Below are positions 14,465-24,768 of a DNA stretch of 34,641 nucleotides, in pieces. This DNA comes from Actinomycetota bacterium. GTDB taxonomy: Bacteria > Actinomycetota > Thermoleophilia > Gaiellales > Gaiellaceae. Numbering within the stretch: the stretch's first letter is position 1; every line of letters begins with the position of its first letter. Made by a program: the position numbers and the translations under genes. The notes under the pieces are model-generated. The model saw nothing but the letters and a program-made list of their open reading frames with translations, ran no database searches and had not been told where the DNA came from. The DNA lies in the NCBI GenBank assembly GCA_013816245.1, contig JACDEU010000029.1, positions 1 through 34,641 on the forward strand, in the 5' to 3' direction.

Positions 14465-15562
14465 GTGGAGCATGCCTTCGGCAAGAGCGCGCCCTTCAGC
14501 CTCGGCATCGAGGAGGAGTTCCAGCTCCTCTCGGAGGAGAGCTACGAGCTCGTGCCTCGTTTCGACGAGGTAGCCGATGCCGCGCAGGACGAGCGCGTCC
14601 GGCAGGAGCTGATGACCTCGGTGCTCGAGGCCGCAACCGGCGTGCACGAACGCGTCGGCGATGCGGTGGCAGAGATCAAGGACATTCGCTCCCGGCTTCG
14701 CGATGCGGCCGCCGAGCACGGCGCGTTGATCGCGTCCGCCGGGACCCATCCATTCTCGCGCTGGGAGTACCAGGAGATCACCGACTCGCCGCGCTATCAG
14801 GGCGTCGTCGAGAAGCTGCGCTGGGTCGCAGAGCGAGTCGCGATCTTCGGACTCCATGTGCACGTGGGCATGGAGTCCGCCGACACGGCCGTCCAGGTGG
14901 CGACCGGCATGCGCAACTGGCTGCCCGAGTTCCTCGCGCTCTCCGCGAACTCGCCCTACTGGCAGGCAAACGACACCGGTCTCGCGTCGACCCGGAGCCA
15001 GGTCTTCGACGTCATGCCGCGGAGCGGGCTGCCGCCACAGCTCGACTCATTCGCCGATTTCGAGGAGCTCGTCTCACGTGGCGCCAAAGGCGGTTTCTTC
15101 TCCGACTACACGTACATCTGGTGGGACGTACGGCCGCACCCGAAGCTCGGAACGATCGAGCTACGGGTCTGTGACGCGCAGACGCGCGTTGCCAGCGTCG
15201 CGGGAATCGCCGCGCTGGCACAGAGTCTCGCCGCGACACTCGTGGACAAACCCGTCCCGGCGCAGCCGCGCACGCTCATCTCCGAGAACAAGTGGCGTGC
15301 AGCACGACATGGGCTCGCTGCGGACCTCGTCGATCTGACCAAAGACGAGCCGCGGCCTGCGCGGGATGCGATTCGGGCGCTCGTCGAGCTGGCCGCACCG
15401 GCGGCACAAACTCTTGGCTGCGCGGGCGAGCTTGCGGAGCTCGACGGGATTCTGGAGCGGGGCTCCGGCGCTGACGAGCAGCGGCGGGCCCAGGAGGAGG
15501 ACGGCAGTTTGCTGTCGGTGGCCCGCTGGCTCGCGGAGGAGACGGTTCGAGATCTGGGGTAG
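14465..15562 (+). CDS. Glutamate-cysteine ligase-like carboxylate-amine ligase, YbdK family
   Basis: A 365-aa member of the GCS2 family, ATP-dependent ligases that join glutamate to an amine. The metal/ATP-binding start LGIEEEFQLL is at residues 13-22, followed by the conserved ASAGTHPFSRW, FGLHVHVGM, RSQVFDVMPRSGLP and GTIELRVCDAQT blocks. Some members make gamma-glutamylcysteine in actinobacteria, others have uncertain substrates, so a thiol-synthesis role is only plausible. The GTG start is supported by the upstream TACGGT box. It follows metH on the same strand, and a hairpin lies about 30 nt past its stop. Confidence 0.88.
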   Translation: MEHAFGKSAPFSLGIEEEFQLLSEESYELVPRFDEVADAAQDERVRQELMTSVLEAATGVHERVGDAVAEIKDIRSRLRDAAAEHGALIASAGTHPFSRWEYQEITDSPRYQGVVEKLRWVAERVAIFGLHVHVGMESADTAVQVATGMRNWLPEFLALSANSPYWQANDTGLASTRSQVFDVMPRSGLPPQLDSFADFEELVSRGAKGGFFSDYTYIWWDVRPHPKLGTIELRVCDAQTRVASVAGIAALAQSLAATLVDKPVPAQPRTLISENKWRAARHGLAADLVDLTKDEPRPARDAIRALVELAAPAAQTLGCAGELAELDGILERGSGADEQRRAQEEDGSLLSVARWLAEETVRDLG

Positions 15563-15575
15563 CCGGGAGCTCGGC

Positions 15576-15581
15576 TATCCT
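15576..15581 (+). promoter_or_regulatory. Probable -10 box of the LCP gene
   Basis: TATCCT, the same hexamer as upstream of metH, predicts a transcript start near 15588 and a leader of about 44 nt. Confidence 0.4.
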
Positions 15582-15592
15582 CGTGAGCGGCT

Positions 15593-15613
15593 GGCGCCCT
15601 CGGAACGGGCGCC
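15593..15613 (+). terminator. GC hairpin between the YbdK-like and LCP genes
   Basis: GGCGCCC (15593-15599) pairs perfectly with GGGCGCC (15607-15613) around TCGGAAC. A weak CTTT run occurs at 15620-15623. It may end the upstream transcript, or form the start of the LCP leader if TATCCT is used. Confidence 0.45.
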
Positions 15614-15631
15614 GTCCTGCTTTAGGGCCGC

Positions 15632-17554
15632 ATGAAAACGACGCTGAAGAGAGGCATCGGGCGCAGTGCCACCGTGAACGGCAACGGTCGCGCGGTGTAC
15701 CCGCCCGGCGTGCAGACCACGATGCGTCGGTACCGGCAGTCCGAGCCCGCACGTCGGGGCGCCTGGGACGTCGTGCGGACCGTGGTGCTCTGGACCGTCC
15801 TCGCCGCACTGATCGTGGCCGGCGGCGCGTCCGGTGCGTTCTACCTCTGGACACATCAGACGCTGGATGCGATCAGTCCGAAGAAGAAGGCTGACGTCGC
15901 CGCGGCCAAGCACCTCGACCTTGCTATTCCCGGGCAGCCGACCACCGCGCTCGTGATCGGTACTGATCGCCGAAAGGGCAAAGAGGCCGAGCAGACCGGC
16001 CGCTCGGACACCCTCATCCTTCTCCGGGCGGATCCAGGGGCGAAGGCTCTGTCCATGCTGTCGTTCCCTCGCGACCTGATCGCTACGCTCAAGTGTCCCG
16101 GGCACCCCGACGTGCGCGATCGAATCAACGCGGCTTTCTCCGAGTGCGGAACGCTCGGTGCCGTCGAGACCGTACGTGCGCTCACGGGGCTCCCGGTCAA
16201 CTACTTCGTCACGGTCAACTTCCGCGGCTTCTCGGATCTTGTCAACAACCTCGGGGGCGTCTGGCTCGACATCGACCACCGTTACCTCTGTGACCCCAGC
16301 ACTTGCCCCGGCGTTTCCAAGATCAACTTGTTTCCCGGCTATCAACGCTTGAACGCCACGAATGCGCTCGCCTATGTCCGCTTCCGCCATTTCGACTCGG
16401 ATCTGTACCGGAACGCGCGGCAACAGCTCTTCCTCAAAGCATTGAAGGAACAGATCTCGTCGCAGATCGGGGTGGACACGCTCTTCGCGATCGTGAATGC
16501 CGTCGAGAAGAACGTGGTTGTGGGGCGTGGTGGCGGCAAGACCCTCGACTTCAACACGCTGAAGGACTACATCTACTTCGTGCACCAGCTTCCCTCGGGT
16601 CATGTCTTCCAGACGAAGATCGAAGGGCTGACCGGGACGAACGAGCTCTCTGCTGCGCCCGAGAACATCGCCGCGGCCGTGCGCGACTTCCTGCAGCCCG
16701 ACGTCGACGCTCCAGCGAAGGCGCGTGACGTCACGTTCGGTATCAAGCGCACTTCGCGCGCCCCGCGTCCGCGTGATGTGACGACCACCGTTCTGAACGG
16801 GAACGGCATCGCCGGCTCGGCGGCGAACGCCGCGTACGCGCTCGGTCAGCGCGGCTACAAGATCGTCTTGCCGCCGACCGGAAAGACGCAGAACGCTCCG
16901 ACCTTTAAGTATTTCCGCACCACGGTGTACTACGACACTGCGCAGCGGCGAGCGAAGGCCGGGGTGGTCCGGCTCGCGAATCTCTTTGGCGATGCCGACG
17001 TCAAGGCGCTTCCGGCGTCATTCACCACGCTCGCGAACGGGGCGATGGCCACGGTTGTTGTCGGGCAGAACTTCCACGGGACGATCGCGCCGGCGCCGGT
17101 CGACAAGACGCCGACTCGGCAGCCCGCGAGAGTGACGCCGAACGCAGCGATGACCCGGTCGCTGCTCATGCAGGTCCGAAAGCGCGTGCGGTTCAGGCTC
17201 CAGGTGCCACGCCTCGTCGAGAGTTCGTCGCGGCTGGAGTTCGATGCGCCACTCCGCGTCTACAACATCAGCAAGGGCCACCGTGCGGTCCGGCTGACGT
17301 TCCGGATCGGCGCGAACGAGTACTGGGGGATCGAGGAGACGAACTGGAACGACGCCCCGGCTCTCGCCCAGCCGAGCTTCGTCCAAAAGATTCGCGGCCG
17401 CGAATACGCGCTCTACTACTCGGGCGCGCATCTCCACATGATCGTGCTCCGCAAGGACGGGGCGACCTACTGGGTCGTCAACTCGGTCCTCGACGAGCTC
17501 TCGAACGAGACCATGCTCGCTATTGCGCGAGGGCTCGCTCCGCTGCCCAAGTAG
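15632..17554 (+). CDS. LytR-CpsA-Psr (LCP) glycopolymer ligase with LytR_C and extra C-terminal domain
   Basis: LCP enzymes move lipid-linked glycopolymers (teichoic acid, arabinogalactan or capsule) onto peptidoglycan outside the membrane. This 640-aa protein has a cytoplasmic N-terminus, one membrane helix at about 48-74, then the LCP catalytic domain (about 100-290) with TDRRKG, GRSDTLIL and SFPRD, whose Asp and Arg residues bind pyrophosphate. A LytR_C domain follows (TTVLNGNGIAGSAANAAYAL...). A further module of about 140 residues, rich in Trp and Tyr (NEYWGIEETNWNDAP, YYSGAHLHMIVL, TYWVVNSVLDELSNETM), extends beyond the usual end. The ugd promoter box overlaps its TAG stop. Confidence 0.9.
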   Translation: MKTTLKRGIGRSATVNGNGRAVYPPGVQTTMRRYRQSEPARRGAWDVVRTVVLWTVLAALIVAGGASGAFYLWTHQTLDAISPKKKADVAAAKHLDLAIPGQPTTALVIGTDRRKGKEAEQTGRSDTLILLRADPGAKALSMLSFPRDLIATLKCPGHPDVRDRINAAFSECGTLGAVETVRALTGLPVNYFVTVNFRGFSDLVNNLGGVWLDIDHRYLCDPSTCPGVSKINLFPGYQRLNATNALAYVRFRHFDSDLYRNARQQLFLKALKEQISSQIGVDTLFAIVNAVEKNVVVGRGGGKTLDFNTLKDYIYFVHQLPSGHVFQTKIEGLTGTNELSAAPENIAAAVRDFLQPDVDAPAKARDVTFGIKRTSRAPRPRDVTTTVLNGNGIAGSAANAAYALGQRGYKIVLPPTGKTQNAPTFKYFRTTVYYDTAQRRAKAGVVRLANLFGDADVKALPASFTTLANGAMATVVVGQNFHGTIAPAPVDKTPTRQPARVTPNAAMTRSLLMQVRKRVRFRLQVPRLVESSSRLEFDAPLRVYNISKGHRAVRLTFRIGANEYWGIEETNWNDAPALAQPSFVQKIRGREYALYYSGAHLHMIVLRKDGATYWVVNSVLDELSNETMLAIARGLAPLPK

Positions 17555-17557
17555 GCT
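17552..17557 (+). promoter_or_regulatory. Leaderless-type -10 box of ugd
   Basis: TAGGCT begins with the TAG stop of the LCP gene and ends 6 nt before ATG 17564, with no Shine-Dalgarno sequence in the gap. Confidence 0.45.
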
Positions 17558-17563
17558 TCCGGC

Positions 17564-18901
17564 ATGGCGGAGTCGCGGACTATCGGCGTTTTCGGCGCGG
17601 GCTGGGTGGGCCTCGTCACCGGCGGCTGCTTCGCCGAGCTCGGACATCGGGTGATCGTGCGGGACGTGATGCCGGAGCGGATCGAAGCCCTACGCGCAGG
17701 AGAGCTGCCGTTTCACGAGCCGGATCTGCCGGAGGTGCTCGAGCGGAACCGCGAGCGCATCACCTACACGCTCGACGCCGGTGATCTCGTCGGCGCAGAT
17801 GCGATTTTCGTCTGCGTTCAGACGCCGCCCACCTACTCCGGCGATGCCGACCTGTCCTTCGTGTGGTCGGCACTCGACGACCTGCCGGCGTCGGACGAGC
17901 GACAGATCCTCGTGATGAAGTCGACGGTGCCCGTCGGAACGGGAGACAAGGTTCGTGCTGCGCTCGAGGGCCGCGGCCTGTCGAACGTCGGCTACGTCTC
18001 GAATCCCGAGTTCCTCGCCGAGGGCCGCGCCGTGCGCGACTTCCTCAACCCGGACCGGATTGTCGTCGGTGCGTTCGCCGAAGAGGACGGCGCCGCCGTG
18101 GAAGCGCTCTACGGCGGCATCGAAGCGCCGGTTGTCCGCACGGACGTCGCCTCCGCCGAGATGATCAAGCTCGCCGCCAATGCATTCCTGATGACGCGGA
18201 TCTCCTTCATCAATGAGATCGCGAACGTGTGCGAAGCAGTCGGCGCGGATGTCGTCGAGGTGGCGAAGGGAATCGGGCTCGACCACAGGCTCGGCCCGCA
18301 CTTCCTACGCGCCGGCATCGGATACGGCGGCTCCTGTTTTCCAAAAGATTCGCTGGCGCTGAAGCAGCTCGCGTCGAACTCCGGTTACCACTTCCAGTTG
18401 CTCGCTGCGGTTATCGAGGTGAACGAGCTACAGAAGCGTCGCGTGATTCAGAAGCTGCAGAAGCATCTCGGCAAGCTGCGGGGAAAGAAGATCGCACTGC
18501 TCGGGCTCGCCTTCAAGGCGGGAACCGACGACATGCGCGAGGCGCCTTCGCTCGTCCTCGCTTCACGGCTCCTGGCGGAAGGGGCGGAGGTGCGCGCGTG
18601 GGATCCGGTCGCGCGGCCGGGCAAGCTGATCAAGGGCGCGGTTCTCCACGCCACAGTCCTTGAAGCCGTGCGTGACGCGGACGCGGCGGTGATCGTCACG
18701 GAGTGGGACGAGCTCCGCGGTCTCGCATCGAAGGACGTTCGCGATGCGATGGCGCGGCCGCTCATCATCGACGGGCGCAACCTGCTCGATCCAGCTGCGG
18801 CCCGGGCTGCCGGATTCGCGTACGAAGGCATCGGCCGCCCGAGCTCGCCGTTCGAGGGGCTGCCACAGACCGCCGAGCCCGAAGCAAAGGTCTCCAACTA
18901 G
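17564..18901 (+). CDS. ugd: UDP-glucose/nucleotide-sugar 6-dehydrogenase
   Basis: NAD-dependent enzyme that oxidises UDP-glucose twice to UDP-glucuronate, a precursor of surface polysaccharide. The 445 aa show the N-terminal Rossmann motif GAGWVG (11-16), the VPVGTG and NPEFLAEGRAV segments, the catalytic GYGGSCFPKD with C258, and the C-terminal UDP-binding domain (LLGLAFKAGTDDMREAPS). UDP-glucose is the commonest substrate, but mannosamine or other NDP-sugar dehydrogenases share these motifs. Its TAG stop shares one base with the GTG of the next gene, so the two are co-translated, which suggests supply of a sugar nucleotide. Confidence 0.9.
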   Translation: MAESRTIGVFGAGWVGLVTGGCFAELGHRVIVRDVMPERIEALRAGELPFHEPDLPEVLERNRERITYTLDAGDLVGADAIFVCVQTPPTYSGDADLSFVWSALDDLPASDERQILVMKSTVPVGTGDKVRAALEGRGLSNVGYVSNPEFLAEGRAVRDFLNPDRIVVGAFAEEDGAAVEALYGGIEAPVVRTDVASAEMIKLAANAFLMTRISFINEIANVCEAVGADVVEVAKGIGLDHRLGPHFLRAGIGYGGSCFPKDSLALKQLASNSGYHFQLLAAVIEVNELQKRRVIQKLQKHLGKLRGKKIALLGLAFKAGTDDMREAPSLVLASRLLAEGAEVRAWDPVARPGKLIKGAVLHATVLEAVRDADAAVIVTEWDELRGLASKDVRDAMARPLIIDGRNLLDPAAARAAGFAYEGIGRPSSPFEGLPQTAEPEAKVSN

Positions 18902-19614
18902 TGGAAGCAATCATCCTCGCCGGCGGCCAGGCGACGCGGATGGGTGACGCCACGCGCGGCCATCCAAAGGCGCTCGTGCCGATCGCAGGCCATCCGCTCG
19001 CCGAGTACCAGGTCTCCCAGCTCGTGCGTGCCGGCGTCGAGCGGGTGATTGTCAGCTGCGGTGCCGGTCAGGCGCGGCTGTTCGAGGCGAAGCTGTCGGG
19101 TCTCGGCGCGGAGATCGTCGCGATCGCCGAGCCGGAGCCACTCGGGCGTGGGGGAGGCATCCGCTTCGCGGCTGAGCATCGCGAGGAGACTGGACCGCTC
19201 TACGCATTCAACGGCGACGAATTGCACGACGTCGACCTGCGTGCGTTCCTCGACGCACACGAGGAGCACGGCGGAGCCGCGACGATCGTCGTCGCACCGC
19301 TGACGTCGCAGTTCGGGGTCGTCGATCTCGCCGATGACAATCGCATCTCGGGGTTCCGCGAAGCGCCGCGCCTGCCGCACTGGGTCAATGCGGGCGTGTA
19401 CGTCCTGGACGACGAAGCACTCGCACGCCTGCCGGAGCGTGGCGACCACGAGCAGTCGACGTTCCCGGAGCTCGCGGAGGAGGGAAACCTCTTCGGCTTC
19501 CGCCACGAAGGCCTCTGGATCACGGTCAACACGCCGAAGGACCTCCAGCGCGCAGAAGCGCACTACGCCGCCCACCCGGAGCTCCGCCCGACCCTGGCCC
19601 GCGGGAGACACTGA
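18901..19614 (+). CDS. Sugar-phosphate nucleotidyltransferase
   Basis: A 237-aa NTP-transferase-family protein that probably activates a sugar 1-phosphate with an NTP. The N-terminal nucleotide loop is ILAGGQATRMGDATRGHPKALVPIAG with the conserved Lys, and FNGDELHDVD holds the metal-binding Asp; LGRGGGIRFA and the WVNAGVYVLDDEAL block match mannose-1-phosphate guanylyltransferase-like members. I start it at GTG 18901, which overlaps the ugd stop (TAGTG); the upstream extension of the frame lies inside ugd and has no family similarity. It lacks C-terminal acyl-transferase repeats. The specific base and sugar are not known. Confidence 0.85.
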   Translation: MEAIILAGGQATRMGDATRGHPKALVPIAGHPLAEYQVSQLVRAGVERVIVSCGAGQARLFEAKLSGLGAEIVAIAEPEPLGRGGGIRFAAEHREETGPLYAFNGDELHDVDLRAFLDAHEEHGGAATIVVAPLTSQFGVVDLADDNRISGFREAPRLPHWVNAGVYVLDDEALARLPERGDHEQSTFPELAEEGNLFGFRHEGLWITVNTPKDLQRAEAHYAAHPELRPTLARGRH

Positions 19615-19637
19615 CCCAAAAGGCTGGGGTCAGACCC
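19611..19637. repeat. Inverted repeat with GGGGTCAGACCC motif
   Basis: CTGACCC (19611-19617, overlapping the TGA stop) pairs with GGGTCAG (19627-19633) around a 9-nt loop, and the right arm itself belongs to a second palindrome GGGGTCAGACCC (19626-19637). It may serve as a terminator. Related motifs occur at 11777-11791 and 28337-28351. Confidence 0.5.
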
Positions 19638-19672
19638 TTGCCGTTCGGGTCACCGGCTCCGCCGGACAGGCA

Positions 19673-19678
19673 TAGAGT
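19673..19678 (+). promoter_or_regulatory. Leaderless-type -10 box of the cupin gene
   Basis: TAGAGT ends 7 nt before GTG 19686, with no Shine-Dalgarno sequence. This supports GTG 19686 over the in-frame TTG at 19638. Confidence 0.45.
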
Positions 19679-19685
19679 CGCTCCG

Positions 19686-20096
19686 GTGAGCGTCGACTCC
19701 CCGAACTTCGAGGGTCTCGACTCCTGGGCTTTCGAGCCCCGCAAGGTGGAGAAGCCCTGGGGCCACGAGCTGATCTGGGCGGAGGGCGACCGCTACGTCG
19801 GCAAGGTGCTCTTCGTGAAGGCCGGCGAGTCGCTCAGCCTCCAGTTCCACCGGCAAAAGGAGGAGTCCTGGCTCGTCCAGTCAGGCCGCGCAAAGCTCGA
19901 GCTCGGCTCCGCGGGCGATGCGATGCTGGAGGAGGAGGTGATCGGGCCCGGCGCGTGCTTCCACTTCCGCCCCAGCACCGTCCACCGTGTGACGGCGATC
20001 GAGGACACCACCATCCTCGAGGTCTCGACGCCCGAGCTCGACGACGTCGTCCGCCTCGAGGATCGCTACGGCCGGGAGGGCACCTCGGAGGCCTGA
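19686..20096 (+). CDS. Cupin-domain protein, mannose-6-phosphate isomerase type II-like
   Basis: A 136-aa single-domain cupin. KPWGHELIWAEGDRYVGKVLFVKAG is the classic opening of the C-terminal domain of bifunctional ManC/type II phosphomannose isomerases. Metal ligands are seen in LQFHRQKEESW (His and Glu) and in the second motif FRPSTVHRVTAIEDTTILEVSTPE (His). Stand-alone cupins of this kind may act as sugar-phosphate isomerases or epimerases, or bind other ligands, so activity is not proved. It follows a nucleotidyltransferase, so a divided version of the ManC domain pair is a reasonable idea. Confidence 0.75.
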   Translation: MSVDSPNFEGLDSWAFEPRKVEKPWGHELIWAEGDRYVGKVLFVKAGESLSLQFHRQKEESWLVQSGRAKLELGSAGDAMLEEEVIGPGACFHFRPSTVHRVTAIEDTTILEVSTPELDDVVRLEDRYGREGTSEA

Positions 20097-20103
20097 CGTC
20101 AAG

Positions 20104-20127
20104 ACCTTGACAGCCGTGTGGTAAGGT
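20104..20127. promoter_or_regulatory. Dyad and -10 box before the MerR gene
   Basis: ACCTT (20104-20108) and AAGGT (20123-20127) form the outer arms of an imperfect 24-bp dyad with further symmetric pairs at its centre (CA/TG, CG). ACCTT-type arms are common in MerR-family operators, so autoregulation is likely. TAAGGT (20122-20127) also serves as a leaderless-type -10 box, ending 7 nt before GTG 20135. Confidence 0.5.
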
Positions 20128-20134
20128 TGAGGGC

Positions 20135-20458
20135 GTGAAGGGCTTCACCGTAGGAGAGGCAGCAGCCCAGACTGGCTGGTCGCCGCGGATGCTCCGCTAC
20201 CTCGAAGGTGGAGGGCTCGTGGTGCCGGCGAGGAGCAGTTCCGGCTACCGCCAGTACGGGCTCCTCGAGGTCAATCAGCTGCGCTCCCTGCGTGTCCTTC
20301 GCGAACGCTTCGGGGCGGAGCTCACCGACGTCGCCTTCGCAGCTAGGCTCGACCGGGAGCCTGCGCTGCGGGCGGCCGTCGAAACCTGGCTTGCGGGGGC
20401 TCGGCTGTCTGCCCTGGACTGGGAGCAGCGCAAGCAAGAACGCCTGCTAGTTGCGTAA
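20135..20458 (+). CDS. Small MerR-family transcriptional regulator
   Basis: A 107-aa DNA-binding protein with the MerR winged helix: FTVGEAAAQTGWSPRMLRYLEGGGLVVPARSSSGYRQYGLLEVNQLRSLRVLRERFG is the usual HTH plus wing. Only a short C-terminal part follows, without cysteine clusters or a drug-binding domain, so the effector is unknown and may be absent. ahcY begins 16 nt after its stop, so it is probably transcribed with ahcY and mtnA and could regulate them. The GTG start fits a TAAGGT box 7 nt upstream. Confidence 0.85.
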   Translation: MKGFTVGEAAAQTGWSPRMLRYLEGGGLVVPARSSSGYRQYGLLEVNQLRSLRVLRERFGAELTDVAFAARLDREPALRAAVETWLAGARLSALDWEQRKQERLLVA

Positions 20459-20474
20459 CTACTGAGAGGACTGA

Positions 20475-22683
<2,209 letters not shown>

Positions 22684-22687
<4 letters not shown>

Positions 22688-23430
22688 AGGCGCTCATCCT
22701 CGCTGCCGGCTATGCGACGCGCTTGCGCCCGCTGACCGACTCGATTCCCAAGCAGCTCTTGCCGGTCGGAGGCCGGCCGATGGTGGACTGGATTCTCGAC
22801 CGGATCGAAGAGACGAGCGCCGACGAGGTTCACCTCGTGACGAACGCTCGCTTCGCCCAGGATTTCGAGCGCTGGGCCGCGGACAAGGACGTCCGGATTC
22901 ACAACGACGGCACGACGTCTAACGAGGACCGCCTCGGCGCGATCGGGGACATCCGCTTCGTCGGCCTCGATGATGACCTACTCGTCGTCGCAGGCGACAA
23001 TCTCTTCGACGACTCGCTCGCTGACTACGAGTCCTACTGGCGAGAACGGGATGGCAGCTGCATCGCGGTGCTCGATATCGGAGACCGCGAGCTCGCAAAG
23101 AAGTACGGGGTCGTGGACGTGGACGAGGACGACCGCGTGACGGGATTCCTCGAGAAGCCCGAGGATCCGCCGACCACCCTGTGCGCGACAGCGACGTACC
23201 TCTACACGCGTGACCACGCGCGACTGGTCGAGACATATCTCCAGGAGGGCAATCCGCCGGACCAGCCGGGGAACTTCGTCGCCTGGCTGTACAAGCGCGA
23301 GCCCGTCTACGCGTACCGCTTCGAGGGCGACTGGTATGACATCGGCGACGCAAGGCAGCTGCTCGAGGCCGACAATCGCATGCGTCGCCGGCGCGGCCTT
23401 CCCGAGCGCACGCAGTACTCGCCGGAATAA
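22684..23430 (+). CDS. Sugar nucleotidyltransferase, RmlA/GalU-like
   Basis: A 248-aa NTP transferase. [36 protein letters not shown] is the signature loop with conserved Arg and Lys, VVAGDNLFDDS holds the metal Asp, KKYGVVDVDEDDRVTGFLEKP is the usual sugar-binding region, and WYDIGDARQLLEA closes the domain. It probably makes a UDP- or dTDP-sugar from a hexose 1-phosphate. I chose ATG 22684, which overlaps the mtnA stop by 4 nt (ATGA). It is metabolically unrelated to mtnA but matches the sugar-nucleotide genes 3 kb upstream. Confidence 0.87.
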
Positions 23431-23470
23431 AAGCGACGAATCCGGCACAGTCGCGACACGCGCGTAGCTC

Positions 23471-23476
23471 TACCGT
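23471..23476 (+). promoter_or_regulatory. Leaderless-type -10 box of comF
   Basis: TACCGT ends 6 nt before GTG 23483; the gap is CGCCCC with no ribosome site. Confidence 0.45.
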
Positions 23477-23482
23477 CGCCCC

Positions 23483-24148
23483 GTGCTCGATCTGCTGCTG
23501 CCCCAGCGCTGCCTCATTTGTTCCACGTTGGGCACTCAGGTCTGCACATGCTGCCGGTCGGCCCTACGCCGCATCGGGGCGCCTCTCTGTGACCGCTGTG
23601 GTGCGCCGACCGCGTGGCCGGTGCGCCGCTGCGCCGAATGCACCGGCCGCAGGCTGGCTTTCCTACGCGCTCGCGCAGCTGTGGAGTACGACGAGCCGGT
23701 ACGGCGACTCGTCGCGGCGTGGAAGGAGCGCGGCCTGCGCCGCCTTGCGACGGTTGCCGCAGAGGTGGTGGCGGAGACCATCCCGCGTCCGGACGGCTCG
23801 TGCATGACGTTCGTGCCTGCGGATCCCGACCGGCGCCTGAAGCGAGGCCACCACGCCGCTGAGCGGCTCGCAGCCGAGCTGGCCGTCTTCTGGGACATAC
23901 CGCTCGAGCCGTTGTTGCGAAGGGCCAGAGGTTCGTCGCGTCAGCGCGGTTTGTCGCAGGCCGCCCGCAGGCGCAACGTGGCCGGGGCATTCCGGGCCGA
24001 CGGCACGTGCAAGTCCACGCTCGTCCTCGTCGACGACGTGTACACGACCGGCTCGACCGCGGCTGCGGCGGCGTCCGCGTTGCGCAGAAACGGCGCGCGC
24101 ACGGTCGAGGTCGTGACGTTCGCCCGCGCCGTACGTCTCAAGAGCTAG
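23483..24148 (+). CDS. comF: ComF family phosphoribosyltransferase-like protein
   Basis: A 221-aa protein with the double-zinc-ribbon N-terminus of ComF (C-L-I-C, C-T-C-C, C-D-R-C, C-A-E-C within residues 10-55) and a type I phosphoribosyltransferase domain whose PRPP loop is VLVDDVYTTGSTAAAA near residue 185. In naturally competent bacteria ComF helps DNA uptake, but homologues are widespread in non-competent species, so its role here is open. It stands alone, with its own apparent promoter, ahead of hpf. Confidence 0.88.
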   Translation: MLDLLLPQRCLICSTLGTQVCTCCRSALRRIGAPLCDRCGAPTAWPVRRCAECTGRRLAFLRARAAVEYDEPVRRLVAAWKERGLRRLATVAAEVVAETIPRPDGSCMTFVPADPDRRLKRGHHAAERLAAELAVFWDIPLEPLLRRARGSSRQRGLSQAARRRNVAGAFRADGTCKSTLVLVDDVYTTGSTAAAAASALRRNGARTVEVVTFARAVRLKS

Positions 24149-24190
24149 GAGCCTCGAGCGATTCGGTCAGCTCGGCGAGCAGCGCTGCGC

Positions 24191-24196
24191 TAGGGT
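24191..24196 (+). promoter_or_regulatory. Probable -10 box of hpf
   Basis: TAGGGT predicts a start near 24203 and a short leader that contains a strong GAGGAGG ribosome site (24213-24219). This is a leadered promoter, in contrast to its neighbours. Confidence 0.45.
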
Positions 24197-24222
24197 GAGA
24201 TCCCCGGCTCACGAGGAGGCGC

Positions 24223-24768
24223 ATGCGACTTCAGGTGAAGGGCAAGAACGTCGAGGTCAGCGACACGATTCGCCGCTACGCCGAGGAAAAGATGAGCAAG
24301 CTGAACCGCCAGCTGCATGATCTGGCAGAGGTTGAGCTCGAGCTCCGCGTCGAGAAGAACCCCTCGATCGCCGACAACCAGGTCGCGGAAGTGACCGTGT
24401 GGACAAAGGGGCCGACACTGCGCGTCACTGAGGCCTCGACCGACATGAGGGCTTCGATCGACCAGCTGACCGAAAAGCTTCTACGTCAGGTCGAGCATGC
24501 CCGCGGCAAGCGAAAGGGCAGGCAGGTGCGTGCAAACGGCGTCCCGTCCGGAGGTTCGATGAGCAGCCAAGACGAAGAGGAGACCGGCCCTCAGATCGTC
24601 AAGACGAAGCAATTCACCATGAAGCCGATGAGCGCCGAAGAGGCCGCACTGCAGCTCGATCTCATCGGCCACGACTTCTTCGTCTTTCGCAGCGAGGAGT
24701 CCGGGGAGATCAACGTCATCTATCGCCGCAATAACGGTGGCTACGGCTTGATCGAGCCGTCAGGGTAG
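24223..24768 (+). CDS. hpf: Long-form ribosome hibernation promoting factor
   Basis: Binds the 30S decoding site in stationary phase and pairs ribosomes into inactive 100S dimers. The 181 aa have the N-terminal S30AE domain (RLQVKGKNVEVSDTIRRYAEEKMSKL..., about 1-100), a linker, and the C-terminal dimerisation domain (KTKQFTMKPMSAEEAALQLDLIGHDFFVFRSEESGEINVIYRRNNGGYGLIEP). This two-domain layout is the long HPF. The strong GAGGAGG site suggests high expression. It overlaps the next gene by one base (TAGTG). Confidence 0.94.
   Translation: MRLQVKGKNVEVSDTIRRYAEEKMSKLNRQLHDLAEVELELRVEKNPSIADNQVAEVTVWTKGPTLRVTEASTDMRASIDQLTEKLLRQVEHARGKRKGRQVRANGVPSGGSMSSQDEEETGPQIVKTKQFTMKPMSAEEAALQLDLIGHDFFVFRSEESGEINVIYRRNNGGYGLIEPSG

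Noticed and set aside
18703-18900. Upstream extension of the nucleotidyltransferase frame to 18703
   Set aside because: It lies inside ugd and encodes Arg-rich residues without similarity. GTG 18901 begins right at the conserved nucleotide-binding loop.
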